A stretch of DNA of 64,000 nt from Trichopria drosophilae (GCA_030407085.1 CM059586.1:92563501-92627500), one strand, 5' to 3'; positions 25,275 to 38,032 are shown, counted from the stretch's first letter. The notes: generated by a model from the letters alone, not told the origin. A program made the numbers and translations.

Positions 25275-27400
25275 TTAATTTAAATTACTGTCTTGCTTAG
25301 GTAAAAGGCATAATCTTTGGATCGCACGCTTTGTAAGATTGCCTTTGCTATTTTTAACGGTAACAGTTCGAATTTTACCATCGGGACCGGGATGCATCTC
25401 CATTATACGACCTAAATTCCATTGCAACGGCGGCGTGTTAGGATCGATTATTAGAACAATGTCATTTACAGATATTTGATTACATTCATGCCTCCACTTC
25501 TGTTTGTTTTGTAGCGACGTGAGATATTCAGAGCTTCATCGCTTCCAGAAATCGCGCATCATTTTCTGAATCATTTGCCAACGGTCTAAACGGTTCATGG
25601 GGATCTCGGTGTAATCTTTATCTGGAAGATTTGTTAGTGGTTCGCCTATGAGGAAATGCCCGGGAGTTAAGGGTGTTAAGTCTGCTGGTAATGGGGACAA
25701 ATCACAAATCGGTCGCGAGTTTAGACAGGCTTCGATTTGTGTTAATAGCGTAGATAGTTCTTCGAAAGTTAAGCGCGACTCTCCTACGACGCGGTTCAAA
25801 TGAAATTTGCACGACTTAACCCCTGCTTCCCAAATCCCCCCTCTGTGGGGCGAGTATGGAGGGATAAAATTCCACTGAATATTGTTGCTACTACAAAACT
25901 CGTAAATTGAATTGGCTAGTTCGGATTTCATAGCTTCATAAATTTCATTCAATTCATTTCGAGCACCTGTGAAATTGGTTGCGTTGTCACAATAAATATT
26001 TTTTGGTATACCGCGCCTACTAGAGAACCGTCTTAGAGCAGCTATGAAAGCCTTTGCAGAGAGATCAGAAACGGATTCTAAATGAATTGCCTTGGTTGAT
26101 AAGCAAACGAATAATGCAATATAAGATTCATTTGTTTTGCATCCTCTGCCTCTATTCACCAAGGTGGTTATGGGGCCGGCAAAATCGACACCCGACATAA
26201 GAAATGGACGATTCGGGGTGACCCTAGGTTCAGACAATATTCCCATGATCTGAGACAGGGGCTTTGGATTGCACTTAAAACAAGTGATACACTCACGAAC
26301 GATTTTTCGTGCAATGTTCCTACCATTTAATGGCCAGTAATTTTGTCGCATTGCACACAACAATGCTTGCGGTCCGCAATGCAAATTTCGTAAATGTTCA
26401 AGCTTAAATAGTAATGACGTTATCTTATTTTTTGGGGGTAATAAGATTGGATGCTTCACAGAGTCTCTAACTGATGCTTTGTGTAGCCTGCCGCCCACCC
26501 TCAACAATCCTGACGGATCTATGAAAGGACTGAGTCCAAGTAACCTACTATTTGATCGAATACGATTACCGTCCTTTAAATCGTTAATTTCGGACCCGAA
26601 GTGTACCTGTTGTACATGTTTCAAAATTTCCATACGAGCGAAGCCTAACTCCTTCACCGAAAGCCCCGAATGAACCCTTGTTTCCGACTTTGTAACAGCA
26701 TTGTTACGGAATCTAAAAATCCATGCTAGGACGCGCTCAATTTTAGTCATGGTTGAGTATTTATTGATTAAAGAGTTAAGTAAATGCTCGTGATGCATAA
26801 CAGTAGCTAGCGTTTGAGAAACCTTACGTTCTTCCCTTTGCGAAATATGCAATTCATCTTCTGAAAGGGATGGAAGCTCTGAGTTTTTCAAAAATGAGTT
26901 TACATTTTCCGTTATAAATCGCGGCCCTGACCACCACAATGTATTTTTAACAAGATCGGAGCAAGAAGCTCCTCGCGACAATATATCAGCGGGATTGTCT
27001 TTTCCAGGTACGTGGTGCCAATATTTAACTGGAAATAATTCCTGGATTTTTGCAATTCTGTGCACTATGAACGTTTTATATTTATTGCCATCTCCTCTTA
27101 TCCACGCGAGAGCAATGGTTGAATCGCACCAAAAATGGATTTCGTCAATAACAATTTTTAATGCGCGCATGACCTTACTAACTAATTCCGCTACCAAAAC
27201 TGCTCCGCACAACTCTAATTTAGATATACTTGTAAATTTGATTGGCGCTACACGTGATTTTGCGCATAACAATCTCGAGCTTGCAAAACCGTTTTCGTCC
27301 TTGCTTACAATGTAAATGCAACCGCCATATGCTTTCTTCGACGCGTCACAAAATGCATGTAGGGAAATTAATTGACATTGGCTTATCGATGGTGATAACT
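25275..27400 (-). pseudogene. BEL/Pao RNase H, integrase and C-terminal (DUF5641-type) part
   Basis: The frame is open from the frameshift near 27400, with RNase H words HAFCDASKKAYGG, SKLELCGAVL and WCDSTIALAWI. The integrase zinc finger follows (H-x3-H in EHLRNLHCG; C-x2-C in CITCFKC), then the DDE core (GVDFAGP, YCDNATNF, HRGGIWEAG) with all three acidic residues. The C-terminal segment LTPGHFLIGEPL leads to FWKR and a TGA at 25538-25536. The same frame stays open afterwards for 86 codons of normal C-terminal sequence to a TAA at 25277-25275, so the TGA is a nonsense mutation. Confidence 0.9.
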
Positions 27401-28494
27401 CGTCGAGGGATACAAATTTCGCGAATCAACTTTAAGTCCTGAACATATTCTGTCCATCGCTGCGACAAACAATTTGGTAATTCAGAATCCCAATCAAGGT
27501 TAAGTCTTGCCTTATGTAAATAAAAATTCCCTTTACCTAATAATTCTGTTAACGTCGTAACAAGATTGTTCGCATCGATTTCATTATCTGCGCCGGTTAA
27601 TACGTCGTCTACATAAAAATCGTTCATTACGACTTCCGATGCACGTGGATAGTTTTCACGTTCACTTTGTGCTAATTCATGAAGGCATCGCACGGCTAGA
27701 AATGGCGCACATGACTGTCCATAAGAAACAGTATTTAAGTGAAATTCTGTGATCGGTTCCTCAGGATGCAATCGCCACAGAATTCGCTGATAGTTTCGAT
27801 TTTGTTTGCGTACTAAAATTTGCCTATACATATGTCGAATGTCTGCCGATATTGCAATTTTATGAATTCCAAAGCGCAACATGATATTTATTAAATCGTC
27901 TTGAATCGTGGGCCCGACCATTAAAATTTCATTTAAGGATCGTCCCGAGTCAGTTTTTGCAGACGCGTCAAAAACAGCACGCAACTTCCTTTTGCCATTT
28001 AAATCGCGAAGGACACCATGATGTGGGAGGTATACGACCTTTCCACTGTTTTCATCTGACCCGCTTACTACCGCAGTCATGTGCCCCATTTCTATATACT
28101 CTCTTATGAAATCAAAATACAATTTTCGAAAAGTTTCATTGCCCTTGAATTTTCGTTCTAAAAACATAAATCTTTTTTCCGCTATAAATTTAGAATCTCC
28201 TAAACTAGACACGCTTTCTCGAAATGGAAGAGCTACAATAAATCGACCGCATTCATTTCGAGTGACTGTTTGTTTAAAATGTTTCTCGCATTCAAGTTCT
28301 TCGGCGGAGAACTTAGATTCTTGATTACGGTACTCTTCTAATTCCCAAAATCTAGACATATCCTCCTTAAGACTAATATCCTGTACCAATAAACAAGTTG
28401 AATTGCAATCAGTGCGATTAGCATTCAATTCTACATTTAACTTGTATAAAACTGGACCGGCGATAATCCAACCTAACCTCGAGTTATGTAACAC
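27346..28494 (-). pseudogene. BEL/Pao reverse transcriptase part
   Basis: Begins at LHNSRLGWIIAGP, the junction segment typical of Pao pol. It carries VFDASAKTDSGRSLNE, palm motif A (ISADIRHMYRQI) and the catalytic FYVDD. The frame runs on past the conserved IREICIPRRV and then ends after about 17 out-of-frame residues. The true continuation, starting QCQLISLHAFCDASKKAYGG, is in the frame of the next segment. Reverse transcriptase residues look intact; the gene is broken by the two flanking frameshifts. Confidence 0.9.
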
Positions 28495-30350
28495 AGGTAA
28501 CGTGCACCTAATTCTATCCGCTCACTACTCAGCAATCGGAAGAAATATTCGCCACCTATCAATAAATCGACCTTACTAGGATTAAAATAATGAGGATCTG
28601 CCAATCTTAAGTTCTCCGGTAATGCAAATAAACTAGTATCCACGCGACCCGACGGCATGTCCCTTCCAATTTTCGGAACGATTAAACAATCAACTAGGAA
28701 TTTATAATTAGTAACACGCGACGCAATTTCTACTTGACAGCTCGAATTAATTTTCCACGCGACATTGTCATTTAAACCACTTACTGTGCCCTGAATGTTA
28801 TTATTAAAACGAATACCTAATCTGTTACACGCAGAATTTGTTATAAAACTTTCTTCGCTCGCGCTATCAAGTAGAGCTCGCAATTGCTCGATTTTTCCGT
28901 TAGCTGAAACTACGCTCACGATCGCGGTTGACATGAGAATACCTTTCGATTGATTGGAGTTTGTGGCAAGATACACCGAGACGTTGGTCTCCTGAGCTCC
29001 CTTGCGCGTTGATTCCTCATTTGAAGTTGAAGCATCAATTCGTCGATTGAATGGACGATGACATAATGTGTTATGTTTTTCAGAACACTGTCTACATGTA
29101 CTTGATTTACAAGTTCTCAAGTAATGGTCGTTGCGTAGACAGTTCAAGCAAAGTCCTAGTCTTTTAACTTCCCGAATTCTGTCATCCACTGACATTTTCA
29201 AGAAGGTTTCGCACGAATAAATATAGTGAGAACCACTGCACACGTAGCATCGACCCTTTGAATTTGAATCGGACGTTGTCACGTAACTGTTTGTTTTGGG
29301 TTCTCTTCGTTGCGTTGTAGTAGTGAATTTGTTTTGATTTTCACGAGTATTCCATTTCTCAGATACACTGGAAGTGTGCTTGCCATTATTTTCAATTGAT
29401 GTTAATGTGTTAATCCGTGAGTTCAGAAATTCAACCATTGTCTTTAAATTCACTTCTTTATCTCGTTGAAATTCTTCCCATAACGGCCTCGAATGTTTTG
29501 GTAACCTTTCTTCAATCATGAACAAAATAAACTCGTTCCATTCGTCAATGTTCGAACCGCGTGTTTTCAATGTTCTTAGATGCGCTTGAACATTGTCAAT
29601 AAGCTCTTGAATCGCTGCTGCCGATTCGTGTTTAATGTATGGTAGATCGAAAAGACATTGAATGTGTCTCCGTTTAATAAGACGACTATTGTCGAATCGT
29701 TCTTTTAAAAGGTTCCAAGCTGTTTCATAATTGTCTTCGGAAATGTCAACAGCTTGAACAACCTTGGCCGCACTGCCGGTAAGCGAGCTTACTAAATATT
29801 GAAATTTGCTCACATTTGATAAGTTCGATTTATCGACCATCGAAGAGAAGCAATCCGAAAACTGACTCCACTCTTCAAATTTACCGCTGAATTTCGGTAA
29901 ATTTATAGTTGGATATTTTACTTCCGAAACCTTTCTTGTTGTCGACAATCGCTCCAGTAATTCGGTTTGTTGTTGTAAAATTTGAGCAACCGATGTATCG
30001 CTCATGTTTACTGCTGTGTCCTTTGAATTTACAGACGCCGCCGGTTGAGTGGTGGGGCGGATCTGTTCCAACCATGGACTAAGCGTTGCTTTAACGTTGC
30101 AAATCTTTTCTTCGAATTCGGTTTCTTCTTGCTCATCGGAGTCATTATAAGCATTTTGACCAGCTTCAATTAGCTTTAACTGGTAATCTCGAAATTCTTT
30201 ATCAATGTCATCTAGTTTGTCGTATCGAACTTGTAAATTTTCGATTACGGCTTGCACACGTTTTGCTCGAATTTCCTCGATGTAAGTGATGATCCGTGTA
30301 AGACGAGCCTTAACGTATCCACGTTTCTTCCGAATTAGCTCACCGTCCAT
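28473..30350 (-). pseudogene. BEL/Pao gag and aspartic protease part
   Basis: The open frame starts at a Met (MDGELIRKKRG) at 30350. Residues about 140-310 form the gag-like domain of Pao elements (the LPKFSGKFEEWSQF motif). CCHC zinc knuckles follow at about 370-440 (CYVCSGSHYIYSC; CLNCLRNDHYLRTC). The retropepsin-like domain has its catalytic ALLDSASEESF near residue 500. The frame ends just after RIELGARYLCYITRG because a one-base shift throws it out of the frame that continues as LHNSRLGWIIAGP, which overlaps by 22 nt. Gag would package RNA into particles; the protease would cut the polyprotein. Confidence 0.9.
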
Positions 30351-31025
30351 ATTAATGCGAATAAGTTGTAGTTTATCACTTGTTGCACTACAAACTTAAA
30401 CAGACAATGCGCACTTCCGTTCGCGTGTACTTGTCGCACACGTGTGTGTGTGTGTACGTCGTTATTCGCGACAAAGGAAGCCTTCGACTATTTTGTTTCC
30501 CTTTTTGAATCCTTTTTATCTGCGCTATTTCCCCTCAAGTTTCAGAGGGATAAGCTCGGAACCAATGAGATTTCGGGAGTGGGGAAACATAGAGCTACGT
30601 GGGGATGTTCGCCACGCCTCTTGTTCCTTATACTGAATAAAATCATTTCCTTGTAGCGAGTGAATTCCTTATAGCGGAGTTCCTTATAGCGGGTTTCTAC
30701 TGTTACCTACATTAATACTAGCCAAAATGTATACTATATATTTCTTACAATAAGTACCTAGTAGCATGTAAAACAACACAAAACCTTCCTCCCACGTCTC
30801 AAAATTCCTTACATTAGACAAAAACCGGTGATTCAACGGTCATCTTAATAAGAGTAGGGTAGAGAACTATATATCTATTCTTTCCCATCACTGAAATTTA
30901 TCCGACTTCAGGACGTTACACTGAAAATGGTGGTGTTAGCCATATGTTCCTATCACGTTCTATATTCGAGGATAGTGAGGTTAAATTTTTTGGTATAAAA
31001 TAAATCCAAATATGACCAAAAACAT
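30351..31025. other. 5' flank of the BEL/Pao element, no LTR identified
   Basis: Contains a short TG/GT microsatellite (30440-30460) and three CCTTATAGCGG-like words at 30650-30695. The expected 5' LTR matching 25020-25251 was not seen. The poly-Pro-like and other open frames have no recognisable homology. Confidence 0.4.
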
Positions 31026-31124
31026 ACACTGAGAGAAATTATTTTCTAATAGTTAATGTAAGCTAATATTAAATTCAAGGCTATTATTAACTGGAAAGTT
31101 ATAACAGTAACTGTAAAGTAAACT
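31026..31124. repeat. Second copy of the CACTGAAAGAAATTA dispersed repeat
   Basis: Matches 6036-6111 (ACTGAGAGAAATTATTTTCT, AGTTAATGTAAGCTAATATT, TATAACAGTAACTGTAAAGT), with a 20-bp insertion relative to it. It ends exactly where the large foldback begins. Confidence 0.6.
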
Positions 31125-32343
31125 ATATGCCTTCGACCCGGGTGCCTACAATTTTGGCTAAATTCGTATTGCAGTTCCCTGACGAAAGGCTGATGCTTCC
31201 GGGAATATTCCCATTTTAACACTGCCAGGAAAGAAGTCGGCAGAGGGTAGTTCTAGCATCGTTAGGTTCGAGTAGTTTCTATACATATATTGTAACAATA
31301 TCTTGTTCCTTAAATAGGGTGAATATGCCAATGAATATACGGTTAAGCATTTTTCACACTTTGATCAATTGTAACTTTTGAATTCTTTTATGAAAATTTA
31401 ATTATGATACCACCATTAGAATCGTTAGACTCTGCTCTTTATGACCGTGTAGTTCAAACTTTAATTTTATTTAATTATTAACCTCGTCTTCATACATTTG
31501 TAAAAAAATCCGCTAAACCCCAATGAATACACGGGTTAAATCAAATGGGACGTTTTCAGTACCAGTTTTGGATGGCTTTAAAACTTTGCTTTGATTTTAC
31601 AAAATAATAAACACTGGAAGATCAATAGTACTGTAAATTTTGCTTTGAATGTTCAAAGAACATAAAAATATGTATTTTGTTGCGTGTTGTGCATCATACA
31701 TTCATAAGAAATAGAAATATGTATAGAAAATCGTCCATTCATTGGTAGTCGTCCATTCATTGGCATAATCACCCTATAGTAAAATTGAAAATGAGCATTT
31801 TCAAAACTTCGACCCCGACCGCAGGCCAGCCGAAGCACTGATAAATGAGCACGTCTTGTTCACACTGATGCTTAAAAAAACGCGGTTTAGTCGATTTTTG
31901 ACAGGTCGGGGGGGAGGGGGGAGGGGGCATACCCGTCACGCTCCCCCGCTTCCTGCTAAGCCCCGAACCCCCCACCCGCTATCACCTCCCCATGGCTACC
32001 CGACACCAACATTTCAGTGAATATTTTGTTATGCTCCCCCCCCCTCCCCGATGTCTGCCGCACTCCCCTGCTTCCTCTGTGTCTCTGTTTTTCATGTAAT
32101 GTATATAATATACATACATATGCATTGTATATGTGTATGTACAATTTATGTTAATTTCATGTTAATTCGCTTTTTACGGCATTATCGTTGATTTTACGAA
32201 GAAATGAATCTAACCTTTTTTGTAGAGAATTCGATGTTCTATTAACTAAACTTTAACACCTAAACTTTAGGTGTTATATTATTCTAAGATTTTATTTGCA
32301 CTTTTAGCTGATTTATGATAAAATAGTTGATTGAGATTAATTA

Positions 32344-32800
32344 CTTCGACCCAGACCATGGGTCTGGCGAAGTATTGAATTTGGTCAGTTCCCGCTAAAA
32401 AATTACCCTATAGTTTTTCATCAAATGTCGACTATTCAGGCCCTAAGGAACCCAAAGCAACGATAAAAATATTGGTGTCCGTTAGGTTGTACGTCCGTCC
32501 GTCCGTCCGTCCGTCTGTGGGCAAAATTTTGTATACGCGATGTCTCGCGACTGGCAGGACGAGTTTAAAAAGTACAAACGGATTTGGGTTTCTCTTGGCC
32601 AAACTTAGATCTGATTAGTTTTTGGAGACAATGCATACTAGATTATGGGGAGGTTTAACACAAACACGTTTTTTCCATTTTTTAAAAAAAATACAAATCA
32701 TACAAAAAAATGTTTCAAACAAAAAATATAGAACATCGAATTCTCTACAAAAAAGGTTATATTCATTTCTTCGTAAAATGGGACGTGTTTTTAGCTATTG
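32344..32800 (+). repeat. CTTCGACCCAGACC-family repeat, copy 1
   Basis: Starts with a hairpin (ACTTCGACCCAGACC/GGTCTGGCGAAGT), contains a (CCGT)n microsatellite near 32490-32512 and ends with TTCATTTCTTCGTAAAA. A direct copy lies at 34016-34460. Shorter reverse-orientation copies of the head lie near 49795-49925 and 51105-51235. Confidence 0.6.
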
Positions 32801-34015
32801 TTTTTAGCACGGAAAATCCATTCGGAAATCATAACTGCGATTGTCAACCAAAAAGTACAATTTTGTCGTTCAGTGTTATATGCTGATTTGTTATTTTGGT
32901 GGTGCTTATATGGAATCTAGTTAGAGCAATTTCATCACATTTACTTAATTTTTGGTTTGATTTTTTTCAAATATGTAATTTCGAACGTCGTGCAACGTTG
33001 GTTCCTAGGTAGGGCTAATTAGCGTGAGGGCGGATTAATAGCCGAAATATAAAAAAAAATGCGGACTTGAGTCTATGGTCTTAGATTTCAGGTCTTTTAA
33101 ATTTCGGAGTGGCTGTATTCACGTATGTTTTCCGTATAATTTGTAAAAGAGAGTGCAGCGGCCGGCTCCCATGAGGCACATAAGTTTCCAGGCAAACCAA
33201 ATTTACCAATTTTGTGCCTGTTTTATGAATTTAATTCCTACGTGGATTCAGAGGCAGCCTTCAAAGTTAGCTCACATAGTGTCTTTTGGATTCTTTCTGG
33301 TATCGATTGTGTGTTGAAGTTCTTGCGTTTCAACTATTGTTTAGTTTATTCCTTTAGGAAATAGATTTTCCGACGTATATGATATTTTATATGTATAGTT
33401 TAGTGTTATCTTTTTCATTATGAGTGACAGTGGTATTTCTTGGTTTATAGATATATATTAGTACACTAGGAACTGGATTTCCTCGGAAAGCTTCTTGAGT
33501 TCTCTTACACTATGGATCCTTAGTTTAATTTGAGCAATACTATAGTTTTATTACACGTGTGTTAACGTTTTTCCGTCTGTTCTCAAATTCCTTGCTGCTA
33601 TCCTTTTTATAATATTAATTATTTGAGAGCAAACCCTTTTAATTTCTTTAGCTGGTTTCTTCACGTTAATTCCGTATCAAGCACCATATTGGAATAATCG
33701 ATCAGTATTTTGCTTTTATGTACCGGTGATTTGCATACACATGAATCGAAATACTCAGAGATGCTGGAACTGGCCCTTACTGGTATAAAACCTTTAAGGT
33801 TAATTCATAAAGATTACATATTAATATTATTTTAAACTTTTCGACAGTTTCGAAACAGCCCATTGTAGTAAAATTCTCATACTGGGTTATAGTGCGAGCA
33901 AATCATTGTGTGGGCATTTTCAAATAATAAATATAACATCTTCAGTGGAATGACTAATAAATAATTTTTTTTAATGCATTGTTCGTAAAGTGCGACTATA
34001 TGCATTTTTGGCATT

Positions 34016-34460
34016 TTACTTCGACCCAGACCATAGGTCTGGCGAAGTATTGAATTTGATCAGTTCCCGCCAAAAAATTACCTATAGTTTTTCATCAGAT
34101 GTCGACGTTTCAGGCCCTAAGGAATCCAAAGCAACAATAAAACAATTGGTATCCGTTAGGTTGTACGTCCGTCCGTCCGTCCGTGGGCAAAATTTTGTAT
34201 ACGCGATATCTCGCGAATGGTATGACGAATTTAAAAAGTACAAACGGATTTGGGTTTCTCTTGGCCAAACTTAGATCTGATTAGTTTTTGGAGACAATGC
34301 ATACTAGATTATGGGGAGGTTTAACAAAAAAACGCTCAAAAAACACGTTTTTTCCATTAAAAAAAAAAAATACAAATCGTACAAAAAAATGTTTCAAACA
34401 AAAAATATAGAACATCGAATTCTCTAAAAAAAAGGTTATATTCATTTCTTCGTAAAATCA
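34016..34460 (+). repeat. CTTCGACCCAGACC-family repeat, copy 2
   Basis: Direct repeat of 32344-32800 with small indels, including a shorter (CCGT)n tract at about 34166-34183. Its last 50 bp double as the inner end of the right arm of the large foldback. Confidence 0.6.
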
Positions 34461-35334
34461 ACGATAATGCCGTAAAAAGCAAATTAACATGAAATTAACA
34501 TAAATTGTACATACACATATACAATGCATATGTATGTATATTATATACATTACATGAAAAACAGAGACACAGAGGAAGCAGGGGAGTGCGGCGGACATCG
34601 GGGAGGGGGGGGGGAGCATAACAAAATATTCACTGAAATGTTGGTGTCGGGTAGCCATGGGGAGGTGATAGCGGGGAGGGGAGGGAGTTCGGGGCTTAGC
34701 AGGAAGCGGGGGAGCGTGACGGGTATGCCCCCTCCCCCCCACCTGTCAAAACCTCGACTAAACCGCGTTTTTTTAAGCATCAGTGTGAACAAGACGTGCT
34801 CATTTATCAGTGCTTCGGCTGGCCTGCGGTCGGGGTCGAAGTTTTGAAAATGCTCATTTTCAATTTTACTATAGGGTGATTATGCCAATGAATGGACGAC
34901 TACCAATGAATGGACGATTTTCTATACATATTTCTATTTCTTATGAATGTATGATGCACAACACGCAACAAAATACATATTTTTATGTTCTTTGAACATT
35001 CAAAGCAATATTTACAGTACTATTGATCTTCCAGTGTTTATTATTTTGTAAAATCAAAGCAAAGTTTTAAAGCCATCCAAAACTGGTACTGAAAACGTCC
35101 CATTTGATTTAACCCGTCTATTCATTGGGGTTTAGCGGATTTTTTTACAAACGTATGAAGACGAGGTTAGTAATTAAATAAAATCAAAGGTTGAACTACA
35201 CGGTCATAAAGAGCAGAGTCTAACGATTCTAATGGTGGTATCATAATTAAATTTTCATAAAAGAATTCAAAAGTTACAATCGATCAAAGTGTGAAAAATG
35301 CTTAACCGTCCATTCATTGGCATATTCACCCTAT

Positions 35335-35394
35335 TTAACCCATTTCGTCCCAAAGTGTCCGTTTTGTCCAACACTTTGGGACGAAATGGGTTAA
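35335..35394. mobile_element. 52-bp hairpin insertion flanked by TTAA duplications
   Basis: The right foldback arm carries 52 bp (35339-35390) with perfect 20-bp inverted ends (CCCATTTCGTCCCAAAGTGT) and a 12-nt loop, bounded by TTAA on both sides. The left arm at the corresponding place (31310-31313) has a single TTAA and no insertion. Together they show the empty and filled sites. A TTAA target and CCC ends are the signature of piggyBac-type transposition. Confidence 0.85.
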
Positions 35395-35612
35395 GGAACA
35401 AGATATTGTTACAATATATGTATATAAATACATATACACATATAACAAAAAAAAAATATGAAACTACTCGAACCTAACGATGCTAGAACTGCCCTCTGCC
35501 GCCTTCTTTCCTGGCAGTGTTAAAATGGGAATATTCCCGGAAGCATCAGCCTTTCGTCAGGGAACTGCAATACGAATTTAGCCAAAATTGTAGGCACCCG
35601 GGTCGAAGGCAT

Positions 35613-36682
35613 CTAGTTTTAAATTCACTTTACGCACATTTTCATACAAAAATATTGTTCGACGCGTGTCCGAAAATGTTTTTTGTACCAATGTGAATGC
35701 GGACCTCGCTTACAACTCAGCGCGCAACCCTCGCAATCGTAAAAAAAAAATTTCACTTACCGTATAATAATCCCTTATATCGAAAACTACTATTTTTTAC
35801 GTTTACTAAAATGCGCAGAGTTTCTCTTTTTATTATTTCATTTCCTAACCAGATAATAGATAACGTTATGTAAGTATTTTCATGGTGTACTACTATAACA
35901 ATTTTTAAATATGCATGGTTGAAACTAATTCTCTTGTGAATCGTGGATTTATTGATACAATAATTTCTGATATGTAACACATGGTAGTAATATAAATATT
36001 ATTAAGGAAGACATTTCAAAATACTTAAATTGCAATGTATCGATATTGAGCAAAAATGAATTAAGTCGGCCTGAAAAACAATGTTTTGGATATAGCGATG
36101 TACACTGACTGAGGAATCCGTCTGTAGAACGTATCGCTGTTCATATACTATTTGTATTGTTATGTATCTCTCTTCTTTAAACTAAACCGGTATCTTCAAA
36201 TGTACCTATACGATTGTTACTTTTGAGGTTAGTTGTAATTGGAAGAAATGTAATTTTGAGTACATAAATTTTGTATTTAATTTTGAATATCTCTAGTTCA
36301 TGTGAAATTAACAGTTGAGAACTAAATTAGCACTTGTGATAACACCTATTTTCAACTTCTTTGATACTTTTGACAAGTCTAAATTTGTATGCCCTGCTTC
36401 ATGTCCTGATAGCGTGAAAGAAGAAGGAGCTCTACAACCCCTGATACACCGTTGAGTACAATATTAATAGATATGGCTCGTGATCATTTACGGGCAGAAA
36501 TTTTTTATAAAATCAGAAAAATGAAAGACGACCTCCTCCAAGCAGAATTTAGAGGGTATCAATTGAACACTTAAATATTTAGGCGCCGTCCCGCTTGCAG
36601 ACAGGATATTGATCACGGAGCTTTTCTCTGCTATTAATAAGTACATGTAATCTATTGTTCACATTCCCGATTGGGGCACACA
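35613..36682. other. AT-rich stretch without recognised feature
   Basis: No gene or repeat boundary recognised. Confidence 0.4.
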
Positions 36683-36860
36683 TTATTAGCTAAAATACGG
36701 GCCCCGGCTTTCACAGTGGCCGATTATGAAATCTAGGTATTGTGCAACGTAGTTTTCCATGTTCTTAGTTAAAATACGTGCACTGGATGTTCAGGGTCGC
36801 TGATTAAGAAGTCTAAGTAGTGTATTTTATGGTTGTCATGTTATTAGCTAAAATGTAGGC
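36683..36860 (+). repeat. Tandem repeat, period about 79 bp
   Basis: Units begin TTATTAGCTAAAATACGGGC (36683), TTCTTAGTTAAAATACGTGC (36762) and TTATTAGCTAAAATGTAGGC (36841). Two units are complete and the third is partial; they are diverged but clearly in register. Confidence 0.6.
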
Positions 36861-38025
36861 AACAGACAGACGGAGACCAGTCAAGAGGGGAAAAGTCGTA
36901 GATGGAGAAATGTTAAACGGGGACGTAGTAAACCGGGAGACGTAAAAGTGTCATAAAATCCAGTTGCATACGTTCAAACGTTAGGAGAAAAAATTTTCTC
37001 CTGTGGACACGGGATCTATTATGCACAATCCTATCTATTGGATACGGTCGCTTTAGACAACGTGCTTGTTGTGCAGGCCATTTTAGGTTCTATGAAAATG
37101 GTTTAGTGCATGTTTTATTGATTTTACATAATCTCTCACTATAAATAAGATATATAAATGAGAATGATTGAAAGAGATCAAAAGAGCTGAAGAAGGTTCC
37201 AAAGCTGTAGTGAGAAATAATTGGAGATCGAAAATGACTGTTGCAGAATCACACATTTCTACAAAACTTTCAATATGGGCCACAGGAAGCACTAAGGGAA
37301 CCATGAACTCAAAAAATAAATTCGTAGATATTTTAGAAATAAAAAAATATAGATAATGGTACCAAGGGTATAAATAAGAGTTTTACGTATCAGGCCCGAG
37401 AGACGAGGAGTCTCCACACGAGGCGTAAATTCGACGTCTGTGATGCAAACAATATTTTCGGATTCCCTAGATGAGCAAGTGACTTCAAACCAAACGTACT
37501 CTACTGATTAATGACTATTGCATTTATGAGGGAATTGGAACTTATGGAATTGACATGAGTATAGCTGCCAAGAATTATAGCTTATATTTTACCGAGGCTT
37601 AAGAGAAGGTCATTGTTTATAGTCCATTCTGATACGACTTATCAGTCTGTCCTGATTTTCTACAGGCCTTATAGAATTTCGTACATTGTCCAGTGGAAGA
37701 GATGAATTTGGGTACCAACAATAGAGCATATACTTTGAATGCTTCAACATTTCAGGCAGATTGTAATTTCAGCATTTCAATCAAATTGTAATGTTGATCA
37801 ATGACAAAGCCCGTCGGTACTGCAGTTCTGACAGATTATTAGATGAAATAACATTTTTAACAGCGGAGTTTCGTATTTAAAAAATCTGAATTTATTCTTA
37901 ACACGTTACATTGTTGTCACTATAGTTTTACTATACGTATCATAAAGAGTAATAAATGTGCTCAAGCATGTAACTTTATGCATAGAATATGAACTTTATT
38001 CGATACTTCAACAAAAATTCTGATT
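36861..38025. other. AT-rich stretch before the Cry/jacalin-like array
   Basis: No signal-peptide exon, conserved protein or repeat was recognised here. This stretch was examined specifically for a closer first exon for the array. Confidence 0.4.
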
Positions 38026-38032
38026 GTTCCAG

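Larger units (their letters stand above)
25275..30350 (-). mobile_element. BEL/Pao LTR retrotransposon, degenerate but complete in domains
   Basis: The gag-protease-RT-RNase H-integrase order is that of BEL/Pao. The internal region of about 5.1 kb is on the minus strand. Three lesions break one original long frame: a frameshift near 28475-28494, a frameshift near 27380-27430 and a TGA at 25538-25536 where a Trp codon would be expected. It is therefore not autonomous now, yet motif-level conservation is high, implying a fairly recent loss. Confidence 0.93.
31127..35612. mobile_element. 4.5-kb composite foldback with ~1.1-kb inverted arms
   Basis: The left arm 31127-32240 and right arm about 34408-35612 are reverse complements at high identity. 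Both outer ends carry GCCTTCGACCCGGGTGCCTA. The 2.2-kb spacer holds two direct copies of another repeat family (32344-32800 and 34016-34460). The arms include C/G-rich polypyrimidine tracts and repeated CCAATGAATGGACG words. No transposase or other protein is encoded; open frames across the arms are matched on both sides because of the palindrome. It could be a foldback transposon or a palindromic duplication. Confidence 0.75.

Noticed and set aside
25275..30350. Reading the three pol frames as programmed frameshifts of an active element
   Set aside because: The internal TGA in the C-terminal domain and the lack of slippery-site features make mutation the simpler explanation.
31653..35000. 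Several 60-107-residue frames in the foldback arms, found twice in mirror positions
   Set aside because: They are duplicates caused by the palindrome and contain polyproline/polyglycine from C/G-rich tracts; no homology.
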